From Carex sylvatica (lineage: Eukaryota > Streptophyta > Magnoliopsida > Poales > Cyperaceae): a stretch of 37,049 bases of DNA. The position numbers were made by a program, and so were the translations under genes. The notes below the pieces were generated by a model. The model worked only from the letters and a program-made list of their open reading frames with translations. It was not told the origin of the DNA and did not search any database. Each line of letters begins with the position of its first letter. Position 1 is the stretch's first letter. Where the stretch lies: NCBI GenBank assembly GCA_964058845.1, contig CAXKVR010000592.1, positions 1 through 37,049 of the forward strand. The letters are read 5' to 3'. Shown here piece after piece: positions 11,184-19,164 of this stretch.

Positions 11184-11349
11184 AAGTACCGAGAGGTGAC
11201 GCGTGTCTTATACGGGCTTCACCCAATAGTTAGGGAATTGTGCCAAGTACCGAGAGGTGACGAATAGTTTTCTAGATAAATTGGGACAGTAAGAACTTAA
11301 TGACTTTAGATTAGTATAGCCAAGTACCGAGAGGTGACGTTTATTCTAA
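11184..11349 (+). repeat. Three dispersed copies of an 18-mer in the A LTR
   Basis: AAGTACCGAGAGGTGACG occurs exactly at 11184-11201, 11245-11262 and 11332-11349, and again three times in the 3' LTR from about 24265 to 24421. The spacers differ in sequence and length, so this is not a simple tandem repeat. Role unknown; an LTR regulatory or RNA-structure element is possible. Confidence 0.9.
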
Positions 11350-11871
11350 TTTGAAGAAGGTATTAATATAGAGATATCACTTTGTACCTACAGCATCCAT
11401 CTGTGCCTTCATAAATATAAGATCAAATTTAACAAACCAATTAATCATGACATTAGTGGATAGGAACCCTAAGAAACCCTAATTTCTCTTACTTGTTTAA
11501 AACCAAATTTCGCTTTAAGACTTTAGTTTAATTCAGTTTAATCACTACCAAACAAACCTTTTAAACAAACAAAACACTCTTTACTTCACTTTTACTAAAT
11601 TAAATTGTTAGGTTAGAATTGATATTTCGACTTGTCCCTGTGGAGACGATCCCTAAGTACTACTTGACTAGGTTGTATACTTGCAACCAAATTGAGTATA
11701 AATGATATCTCCATATTATATCTAATTTATGGCCCTAATTTACAATGAAACCTGTGCTTTAAAGCCTATGAATGTGGACTTTTTACTTATATTTCGATGA
11801 AATGTGGTACTGCTATGCTTTGTTTGGTATTTTGCAGGAAAAAGGGCGAAAAACTGGTTCTGACTACTTTT

Positions 11872-12008
11872 CATACGGCCCGTATGATATTTTGTACAGG
11901 CCGTACAAGAACTGCCCAACCACACAGAAGGATCCACAACAGAGGCACAAAGTCTCCAAGTCAAAGCCCAGGCATACGGCCCGTACGGGATCCTGTACGG
12001 GCCGTACA
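11872..12008. repeat. TACGG-N-CCGTA palindromes in the element B 5' LTR (first cluster)
   Basis: Palindromes lie at 11872-11886 (CATACGGCCCGTATG), 11893-11907 (one arm TACAG), 11975-11985 and 11994-12008 (TGTACGGGCCGTACA). A second cluster is at 12824-12834 (centre A) and 12845-12855 (centre G). Two more follow in the leader, at 13384-13394 and 13404-13414. Copies usually come in pairs 19-21 bp apart. The 3' LTR repeats the two LTR clusters. Confidence 0.94.
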
Positions 12009-12561
12009 AAGCTGATTCGGAAAATCCAGCTGGAATCTGTATTGAGCACAATTTGAGGAGCCGAAAAGGAAACCCCTGGAGGCGTGATCTGGGGCATTAA
12101 AGGAGATATTCCACAGCAGGAAAGGGGATTAATAGCTAATCAATCAATAACTTTCCTATCATTCATTCTATCATTGATTCATGCGAGGTTTGCTTGGACA
12201 AGAGAAAAAGAAGAAGAGAAGGGAAGAACGCGAGTTTTGAACGGATCTTCGGATTTTCCACTGTTTTATCATGAACTCTTTTACTTCTTGTTATTTGTGC
12301 TATCTCATGAATATGAGTAGCTAATTTACTTTGTTTCTAGGGGTAAGATGTAGTTTCTAGTTTAGTTTTGCTTGTATGCTACTTGGATTTTGTGTTGAAC
12401 GCTTTGTTTTTACTTTGTTATGTAGTATTTTTATTGCTCTATTTGTGCTTGCTTGAATCTGATTAGTCATCCCGTTAGATGAATGCGCACATCTAAGTGT
12501 TAGGAGCCAAGTCTATGAAATTCATTCCAACCGAATAAAGTATATGAAGTAGGGTGAAACC

Positions 12562-12610
12562 AAGGAGTACCCGAAAGGCGAAACTTTCCTTGAGGCGAAA
12601 GTCCTTGGAT
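12562..12610. promoter_or_regulatory. Hairpin-forming segment in the B LTR
   Basis: CCAAGGAGTACC at the left pairs in part with GTCCTTGG at the right, and AGGCGAAA appears twice with CTTTCCTT between. AGTACCCGAAAGGCGAA resembles the AAGTACCGAGAGGTGACG repeat of element A, so it may be the equivalent LTR element. Function unknown. Confidence 0.5.
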
Positions 12611-13178
12611 ACTTTTAGTAAACTAACAAGTAACTTAGATAAATTAGGCCAAAATGCGAAAGTTGAGGTTTAACGCATCTAAGAGGGAAGTACTTGAGTC
12701 CGGTAATTGGGTATTAGGCCAAAATGCGAAAGTTGAGGTTAAGTATCTAGATCTGGTCAAAAGAAACCCTAAACACAGAATCAACACAGAAAACAGTAGC
12801 TGCAGCATTAACTTGAGATTCCATACGGACCGTACGGGAATCTGTACGGGCCGTATGCCTTGAGACTGAACAGAAATGAAATCTGAACCCTGGAAACTCA
12901 TTTTTATCAATTGGAAACAACTTTAATTATCTTTTATCGTCTTTTAATCAGTAGAATTGTTAGAACTAAAACCAAACCAATTTCTCTCACTTCTAGAATT
13001 TCAAGTGATTTTAGGATAAGTCTAGTGTTTTTATTCCGTCCCTGTGGATCGATACCTGAGCATACTCAACGACAGGATAGTACACTTGCTATCTGAATTG
13101 ACAGAGTATAACAAAGGTTTAAAAAGTATAGCTTGCTATACTGAAACTTTTTGGCATATTCTCGTGCGATCAAGTTTT

Positions 13179-13195
13179 TGGCGCCGTTGCCGGGG
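13179..13195 (+). other. Primer-binding site of element B (tRNA-Asp)
   Basis: TGGCGCCGTTGCCGGGG is the exact complement of the 3' end (with CCA) of plant tRNA-Asp(GUC) as I know it. It begins 6 bp after the LTR end. Athila-lineage elements typically use tRNA-Asp. Confidence 0.92.
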
Positions 13196-13456
13196 ACGGC
13201 AACTAAAATTCTATACTTTTTCTTATTTTTGCTTCATTCTAGATTTTAATTTTAATTTTTCGTATTCCATCTTTGCAGGAACATACTGGAAGAGTCACTG
13301 CCCAAGAACCACTACCATCTCAGAAGCAAAGGGCAAACTTCCATCTCATTTGTTCCAGCGCCACCACATCTGTCACCTCTCCGTACGGCCCGTACAAAAT
13401 TCATACAGGCCGTACAAACCGGCAACAGAGGCCAGACAGATCCAGAACAAAGCAAA

Positions 13457-15277
13457 ATGAACAACCACGGTGCTGAACAAGATCCACTCAACGAGGGTAC
13501 TGGACAAGGTCAACCCAACGAGGATCAATACTCTGATGACGAAGGAGCAAACTATGCGCCAAGGACGTTGCGAGAGTTCAATGTCCCGAGAGCTGGAGAT
13601 GTTAGAGGAGCAATCCGATTGCCAAGGATTGTCGGCAACCAACCCAACTTCAATCCGGGCGTTGTCAACATCGTGCAGCAAAACACATTCCATGGCATGG
13701 ATCATGAGGATCCGCATGCCCATGTTCAGACTTTCCTTGAATGCTGTGCCACCATTAAAATTAATGGCGCAATAGCTGATTATATTAGACTTGCTTTATT
13801 TCCTTTCACTCTTAGGGATAAAGCCAAGAAATGGTTAGGGTCATTACCAAGGGATTCAATCACCACTTGGAGGGAATTGTCCAAACTGTTTTTGACCAGA
13901 TTTTTCCCCCATAAAAGAACTGCCAAGGTTAGGACCCAACTGACCAGTTTTAGACAAAGGTCTGATGAACCACTGAATGAGGCCTGGGAAAGGTTTAGGG
14001 AATTGCAATACTCTTGCCCACATCATGGTATTCCCGAATGGTTACTCATTCAATCTTTTTATGCTGGTTTAACTGATACCACTCGTACTTCTGTAGATGC
14101 AGTTGCAGGTGGAGCTCTCATGGATCGAGACGCTACCGAGGCAATAAACTTAATCGATAATATGGCGACTAACCAACAGTGGTCCGGCCGAGAGGGCAAT
14201 CGAGCAACTGGAGGAGGCCGACTTGAGGTCGATCAGATCACTGCTCTCACCGCCAAATTGGATGCCATGCAGAAGGCTTTTGACAAGATGAGTGTCAAAG
14301 CACTTGGTAATCAGCGACCACAGTCTTGTGTTATGTGTGGAGACGAAGGGCACGAGTATGAGAATTGCCCGCTTACACAAAGGGATGAAGGGCCCGAGCA
14401 AGTTAATTCTCTCAACAATGAACCATCTTACTTTCCACAACCTCCTTTCAGTCGAACCTATTTCAAGGATCCGATTGAACAACAGAATTGGAGGTGGGAG
14501 CAAAACAATCCCACACAATTCAACAACAACCCTTCTGGCAGCAACAACAATAACAACCGCAACTTCTACAACAATGCTGCATTCAATAACTCAAACAACC
14601 GAGCACCATATTCTGGACCATCCAAGCCCTATGTTGCCCCTGCAGTAGAAAACTTCATGCATGAACAAGGGAAGATGAATCAAATGATTTTCGATCAAAT
14701 GCAAGCGATTAGTGCTCAATTGGTCAGTTTGGCCCAAAATAAACCTCAAAGTGGGAGCCAAACCACACCACCACAACCTGGAATGCTACCAAGCCAGCCA
14801 GAGATCAACCCCAGGGGAGAGGCCAAAGCAGTAACATTGCGAAGTGGGATACAGTACCAAGGACCAGCCATACCTGTCGAGCCAGAAGCCGACCATACGG
14901 TCCGTACGAATCCCATACGGCCCGTACCGACACCCCCTGTGATTTCCGAGCAGCCAGAACCTGAACTGATTGAAGTTGTAACTGAGAGGACAGACCATAC
15001 GGCCCGTACGAAAACTGTACAGCCCGTACAGAATGAATCCGACAGACAGAAAAAGAAAGTGACCGAGAAACCACCGCCCTACCGGCCACCAGTACCATTT
15101 CCACAGAGACTAGCCGAAACCCGACTCAATGAACAGTTCTCAAACTTTCTTGGAATTCTCAAGCAATTGCACATTACCATCCCATTCACCGAGGCTTTGA
15201 CCCAAATGCCAACCTATGCTAAGTTTCTCAAAGATATCCTATCCAATAAACGAAGCTTAGGGGGCGTGAGACGGTGA
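13457..15277 (+). CDS. gag: Gag polyprotein of element B
   Basis: This 606-aa ORF encodes the capsid/nucleocapsid precursor that packages element RNA in cytoplasmic particles. The ATG at 13457 follows the primer site and leader. Residues about 75-220 match the plant retrotransposon gag domain, with WERF and CPHHGIPEW as landmarks. A single CX2CX4HX4C zinc knuckle has its metal ligands at Cys291, Cys294, His299 and Cys304. An Asn-rich stretch and a Pro/Gln-rich region follow. Between about 480 and 525 four palindromes are read through as HTVRT / IRPVP-type peptides. The frame ends at 15277, a few codons into the segment where element A continues into protease, so gag and protease are separated by a frameshift. 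Codons upstream of that show no damage. Confidence 0.92.
   Translation: MNNHGAEQDPLNEGTGQGQPNEDQYSDDEGANYAPRTLREFNVPRAGDVRGAIRLPRIVGNQPNFNPGVVNIVQQNTFHGMDHEDPHAHVQTFLECCATIKINGAIADYIRLALFPFTLRDKAKKWLGSLPRDSITTWRELSKLFLTRFFPHKRTAKVRTQLTSFRQRSDEPLNEAWERFRELQYSCPHHGIPEWLLIQSFYAGLTDTTRTSVDAVAGGALMDRDATEAINLIDNMATNQQWSGREGNRATGGGRLEVDQITALTAKLDAMQKAFDKMSVKALGNQRPQSCVMCGDEGHEYENCPLTQRDEGPEQVNSLNNEPSYFPQPPFSRTYFKDPIEQQNWRWEQNNPTQFNNNPSGSNNNNNRNFYNNAAFNNSNNRAPYSGPSKPYVAPAVENFMHEQGKMNQMIFDQMQAISAQLVSLAQNKPQSGSQTTPPQPGMLPSQPEINPRGEAKAVTLRSGIQYQGPAIPVEPEADHTVRTNPIRPVPTPPVISEQPEPELIEVVTERTDHTARTKTVQPVQNESDRQKKKVTEKPPPYRPPVPFPQRLAETRLNEQFSNFLGILKQLHITIPFTEALTQMPTYAKFLKDILSNKRSLGGVRR
14896..15028. repeat. 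TACGG-N-CCGTA palindromes inside the B gag ORF
   Basis: Copies are at 14896-14906 (centre T), 14916-14926 (centre C), 14998-15008 (centre C) and 15018-15028 (arm TACAG). They form two pairs, each 20 bp apart, the same pairing as in the LTR. All are read through without breaking the gag frame. Confidence 0.93.
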
Positions 15278-16368
15278 AACTCACAGGGCAGTGCAGCGCA
15301 ATCTTGAGTAGCGAGCTCCCGCCAAAACTAGAAGATCCGGGCAAATTCTCCATTCCTTGCCAAATCGGGAAAGCTACCATTAAGCGAGCACTATGTGACT
15401 TAGGTTCCAGCGTGAGTCTCATGCCACGCACTATCTTTGAGCGCATGGGAGTAGGCGAGCTCAAACCCACGCGCATGACTTTACAGCTTGCTGATTCTTC
15501 TGTCAGGCTACCACTTGGGATAGTGGAGGATGTGCCAGTTCTGGTTGGCAAGTTTTATGTACCTGTTGACTTTGTTGTCATGGAGATGGAGGAGGACAAG
15601 GAAATCCCTATCATTCTGGGACGACCATTTTTAAAGACAGCTCGAACACTCATTGACGTGGAGAATGGAACCCTGACTCTGCGGATTGGAGACGAAAAGG
15701 TCCAGTTCAACCTCAATCGAGCTATGAAGTACCCATCTGAACCAGACGAACCAGAAACATGTTGCGCGATCGACGTGGTTGACCAATTGGTCAAGGAACA
15801 AAGCCGTGAGGATTATGGTAAATTTTTTAAAAAATATCCTGATTGTTTATCTGAATTGCAGGAGAAGAAAGCTGCTCAAGAGAAGGTGCTTGCAACAGAA
15901 GCAAAGTCTGACACTCTGGAGGACCTGACACACGGACTGCATGCATCTCACACGGTCCGTGCACCACAATCCGAGAAGCTGGAGATGGCACACGGGGCGC
16001 ACAAGGCTCACACAGGGGCAGTACACGGATCAGACTCATCTCATACGGACCGTACCCCAGCCCAGACAGAGCAACCAACTCCTGAACTCAAACCATTTCC
16101 AGCCAACCCCAACCTCTTGGATGATTTGAGAGCTCTGCAAATGAGGATTTGGAGTTTTATAATGCAAGCTCAGCAAATTGTGATCGGAGATTTGATCGAG
16201 AAGTTCACATGCACGAAACCAGCCACCTGCCATACCAGCAGAATCAGCGCCAGTTCACACGGACCGTACAGATATCATCCGGGCCGTGCAGACCAGCACA
16301 CCATCCGTGCACCTCAGAGGTGGGCGCTCCGCCCAGATCCACCTGACCCACCTCCCACCGATCGGTGA
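15250..16368 (+). CDS. Retropepsin-like protease ORF of element B, out of frame with gag
   Basis: The frame is open from 15250 (a stop lies at 15247) and overlaps the end of gag; the first usable start-like codon is GTG at 15274 and there is no good ATG. It encodes an aspartic protease with ALCDLGSSVSLMP (catalytic Asp codon at 15397), the flap region, and an ILGRPFL motif, which would process Gag. After the protease the sequence becomes low-complexity, with palindromes read through as HTVRAP and SHTDRT. It then ends in a Pro-rich tail without any reverse transcriptase motif. Compared with element A, a one-base loss near 15252-15256 explains the frame break. The run AGGGGGC at 15259-15265 also allows a weak -1 slippage reading. 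I favour mutation. Confidence 0.8.
   Translation, partial: TKLRGRETVKLTGQCSAILSSELPPKLEDPGKFSIPCQIGKATIKRALCDLGSSVSLMPRTIFERMGVGELKPTRMTLQLADSSVRLPLGIVEDVPVLVGKFYVPVDFVVMEMEEDKEIPIILGRPFLKTARTLIDVENGTLTLRIGDEKVQFNLNRAMKYPSEPDEPETCCAIDVVDQLVKEQSREDYGKFFKKYPDCLSELQEKKAAQEKVLATEAKSDTLEDLTHGLHASHTVRAPQSEKLEMAHGAHKAHTGAVHGSDSSHTDRTPAQTEQPTPELKPFPANPNLLDDLRALQMRIWSFIMQAQQIVIGDLIEKFTCTKPATCHTSRISASSHGPYRYHPGRADQHTIRAPQRWALRPDPPDPPPTDR
15951..16268. repeat. CGG-N-CCG palindromes inside the B protease ORF tail
   Basis: CACGGTCCGTG at 15951-15961, TACGGACCGTA at 16044-16054 and CACGGACCGTA at 16258-16268 are clear. Degenerate relatives such as CACGGACTG and CGGGCCGTG lie between and after them (about 15930 and 16279). 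Here some arms read CACGG/CCGTG, so both sides changed together again. Confidence 0.85.
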
Positions 16369-16447
16369 GGCACCCCCGCTTCACCCCTCACTCCATGTCT
16401 GGTTAGTTTCCATATTTTCTTCTATTTACTTTTTCTTGTGTAAATTC

Positions 16448-16485
16448 AAGCATTGAGGACAATGCTTCATTCAAGCTTGGAGGGG
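16448..16485 (+). promoter_or_regulatory. Hairpin plus purine-tract module 1, element B 3' UTR
   Basis: AAGCATTG (16448-16455) and CAATGCTT (16460-16467) make a perfect 8-bp stem with tetraloop AGGA. Five bases later comes AAGCTTGGAGGGG. The same arrangement occurs in element A at 22164-22198. The purine tract resembles the true polypurine tract at 17369-17383, so it may serve as a second plus-strand primer. Confidence 0.75.
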
Positions 16486-17001
16486 TGGAATAGAAGAAAA
16501 TTGTATCTGCATTTTAGGTCATGTTTATTTTTCAAAATTTTGTATTTTTAGGTGGAAAATTTGTGTGAATTGTGAGAATTAGGGTTCAATTCGAGAAATT
16601 TTGGTTGTGAAATTGGTTGAATTAGGGAAATTGGAAATAACCACACGTTTGGTTGAAAGAACTGTATACGATAGTCTGTTTTGGGACTTTGTAGAATTGA
16701 ATTGAATTGTGCCAAGAAAGCATTTGAAACCGGAATATGCCTTGTAAAAATAGAAAAATGGGATTTCAAAATAATAGAAAGATTTGGATATCCATTGGTA
16801 TGAATGAATATCATTGGATGTGTGTATTCATGATGTATACGAGGATAAAAGATAAAAAAATTCTTGAAAAGAATGAAAAGATGGAGAATATAAGAGTACT
16901 GGCAATAAGCCATGATTTGGCGCCTTTGAGCTCGTCTCCCATACGGACCGTACCCAGATCATACGGGCCGTACACCTAAAAAAAATGGTGCCTTTACATA
17001 C

Positions 17002-17058
17002 ATCAACACACGAAGTCTGTGACCTTTCTGACCTAAGCTTGTTCCAAGCTTGGGGGAA
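17002..17058 (+). promoter_or_regulatory. Conserved 3' UTR block shared with element A
   Basis: This block runs from ATCAACACACGA to AAGCTTGGGGGA and matches element A 22971-23026 far better than the flanking DNA does. It ends in a hairpin AAGCTTG-TTC-CAAGCTT joined directly to GGGGGA. Conservation in otherwise diverged untranslated DNA suggests a cis function in replication or packaging. Confidence 0.7.
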
Positions 17059-17344
17059 TTCAAAGAAAAACAAATCACCACAAATGAGGGCATAAATTCG
17101 GTGAAAGAATGAACTATTGATGCGTTTAATTTCTTAGTTCTTACAAATAGCAATTCATTCTTGAAGTTAGGGTTTGATCAATTGAATTGTGGGGTGAATC
17201 AAGTTGACCAAAGGAAACCAAGTTACTATCCAAAATAACTCTAATGAATTTCTAACGAACGCAAGATCATGCACATTTTTTCTCTTAGTAGATTAACCTG
17301 CATTTAGGTAAGTCCAACAACCAAAACCACACCTAAGTTAGAAT

Positions 17345-17383
17345 TTTGCTTGAGGACAAGCAAAGTTCAAGCTTGGGAGAATT
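17345..17383 (+). promoter_or_regulatory. Hairpin and polypurine tract before the B 3' LTR
   Basis: TTTGCTTG (17345-17352) and CAAGCAAA (17357-17364) form a perfect 8-bp stem around AGGA, followed after GTTC by AAGCTTGGGAGAATT, which abuts the LTR start at 17384. The purine run is the expected primer for plus-strand synthesis. Confidence 0.82.
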
Positions 17384-18853
17384 TGATATCTCCATATTAT
17401 ATCTAATTTATGGCCCTAATTTACAATGAAACCTGTGCTTTAAAGCCTATGAATGTGGACTTTTTACTTATATTTCGATGAAATGTGGTACTGCTATGCT
17501 TTGTTTGGTATTTTGCAGGAAAAAGGGCGAAAAACTGGTTCTGACTACTTTTCATACGGCCCGTATGATATTTTGTACAGGCCGTACAAGAACTGCCCAA
17601 CCACACAGAAGGATCCACAACAGAGGCACAAAGTCTCCAAGTCAAAGCCCAGGCATACGGCCCGTACGGGATCCTGTACGGGCCGTACAAAGCTGATTCG
17701 GAAAATCCAGCTGGAATCTGAATTGAGCACAATTTGAGGAGCCGAAAAGAAAACCCCTGGAGGCGTGATCTGGGGCATTAAATGAGATATTCCACAGCAG
17801 GAAAGGGGATTAATAGCTAATCAATCAATAACTTTCCTATCATTCATTCTATCATTGATTCATGCGAGGTTTGCTTGGACAAGAGAAAAAGAAGAAGAGA
17901 AGGGAAGAACGCGAGTTTTGAACGGATCTTCGGATTTTCCACTGTTTTATCATGAACTCTTTTACTTCTTGTTATTTGTGCTATCTCATGAATATGAGTA
18001 GCTAATTTACTTTGTTTCTAGGGGTAAGATGTAGTTTCTAGTTTAGTTTTGCTTGTATGCTACTTGGATTTTGTGTTGAACGCTTTGTTTTTACTTTGTT
18101 ATGTAGTATTTTTATTGCTCTATTTGTGCTTACTTGAATCTGATTAGTCATCCCGTTAGATGAATGCGCACATCTAAGTGTTAGGAGCCAAGTCTATGAA
18201 ATTCATTCCAACCGAATAAAGTATATGAAGTAGGGTGAAACCAAGGAGTACCCGAAAGGCGAAACTTTCCTTGAGGCGAAAGTCCTTGGATACTTTTAGT
18301 AAACTAACAAGTAACTTAGATAAATTAGGCCAAAATGCGAAAGTTGAGATTTAACGCATCTAAGAGGGAAGTACTTGAGTCCGGTAATCGGGTATTAGGC
18401 CAAAATGCGAAAGTTGAGGTTAGGTATCTAGATCTGGTCAAAAGAAACCCTAAACACAGAATCAACACAGAAAACAGTAGCTGCAGCATTAACTTGAGAT
18501 TCCATACGGACCGTACGGGAATCTGTACGGGCCGTATGCCTTGAGACTGAACAGAAATGAAATCTGAACCCTGGAAACTCCTTTTTATCAATTGGAAACA
18601 ACTTTAATTATCTTTTATCGTCTTTTAATCAGTAGAATTGTTAGAACTAAAACCAAACCAATTTCTCTCACTTCTAGAATTTCAAGTGATTTTAGGATAA
18701 GTCTAGTGTTTTTATTCCGTCCCTGTGGATCGATACCTGAGCATACTCAACGACAGGATAGTACACTTGCTATCTGAATTGACAGAGTATAACAAAGGTT
18801 TAAAAAGTATAGCTTGCTATACTGAAACTTTTTGGCATATTCTCGTGCGATCA
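17384..18853 (+). repeat. Element B 3' LTR
   Basis: 1470 bp, same length as the 5' LTR with about eight substitutions by eye, for example T to A near 17722 and A to G near 18423. It carries the same palindrome clusters. It is followed by ATAAA and then the remainder of the element A 5' LTR. Confidence 0.95.
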
Positions 18854-18858
18854 ATAAA

Positions 18859-18900
18859 CTAGGATTTATTACTTGCATAAGAGATATAAATATCACATCA
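18859..18900 (+). repeat. Element A 5' LTR, last 42 bp after the nested insertion
   Basis: CTAGGATTTATTACTTGCAT... to ATCACATCA matches the end of the 3' LTR (24785-24826) with one difference. It shows that element B split the LTR and did not replace any of it. Confidence 0.93.
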
Positions 18901-18907
18901 AGTTTTT

Positions 18908-18924
18908 TGGCGCTGTTGCCGGGG
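18908..18924 (+). other. Primer-binding site of element A (tRNA-Asp)
   Basis: TGGCGCTGTTGCCGGGG matches the tRNA-Asp complement with one mismatch (C to T at 18914), starting 8 bp after the LTR end at 18900. Confidence 0.88.
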
Positions 18925-19164
18925 ACAACGGTGAATATTATTTCAGACCTAAGTAATTTAGTTAGTAATTGTTTTTAATTTTCTTTTGCTTTCTTTCTCT
19001 CTCATTTTTCAGGTTGAAACCTGGCAGAGGAACCTCCAACCCCGAACGCCACAGATTTGGTTGAGTGGTTTTCTAGGAAGGGGTCAACTCATTTTTTCTA
19101 CGAGAGAAGATACAAACACCCTACAAGGGGACCTTTCTTGCACTTAAGTCCGCGCCGGTTAGAC

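Larger units (their letters stand above)
10232..11702 (+). repeat. Element A 5' LTR, first part
   Basis: Starts TGATAAGCCAAAATTG and matches 23335-24826 closely. It is cut after ATAAA (11698-11702), which is the target duplication of element B; the last 42 bp of the LTR are at 18859-18900. The full LTR is 1513 bp against 1492 bp for the 3' copy. Most of the difference is one 22-bp unit of the palindrome array. Confidence 0.94.
11703..13172 (+). repeat. Element B 5' LTR
   Basis: 1470 bp, TG...CA ends, about 99.5% identical to 17384-18853. It holds six palindromes with TACGG/CCGTA arms (one arm is TACAG in the copy at 11893), a possible hairpin near 12562-12610, and near its end TCCCTGTGGATCGATACC, a block similar to TCCCTGTGGAGACGATCCC in the A LTR and typical of this lineage. 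Confidence 0.95.
16369..17383 (+). other. Element B 3' untranslated region
   Basis: About 1 kb of AT-rich non-coding sequence between the protease ORF and the 3' LTR, with no pol or env-like ORF. It holds two palindromes (16942-16952 and 16962-16972), the hairpin-purine module at 16448, a conserved block at 17002-17058 and the polypurine tract next to the LTR. Confidence 0.75.
11703..18853 (+). mobile_element. LTR retrotransposon B (Athila-like, gag-protease only), nested in the 5' LTR of A
   Basis: Two 1470-bp LTRs starting TGATATCTCC and ending GTGCGATCA bound the element, with a perfect 5-bp target duplication ATAAA (11698-11702 and 18854-18858). The primer site is an exact complement of the 3' end of plant tRNA-Asp. 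gag and a protease ORF follow, then a long 3' untranslated region and a polypurine tract. No reverse transcriptase, RNase H or integrase is present. The LTRs have equal length and differ at about eight sites by eye (about 0.5%), so B is younger than A, in agreement with the nesting. Confidence 0.95.

Noticed and set aside
11740..12097. Overlapping ORFs on both strands, repeated at 17421-17778
   Set aside because: They lie wholly inside the two LTRs of element B, duplicate each other exactly because the LTRs do, and have no coding character.
10448..12855. CGG-N-CCG as a fungal Gal4-type zinc-cluster site, suggesting fungal DNA
   Set aside because: All gene structure, primer site and transposons are plant-like, and plants lack that protein family; only the dyad form is similar.
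16369..17383. Env-like ORF after pol, as in some Athila elements
   Set aside because: No long ORF or signal/membrane segment exists in the 3' region of either element.
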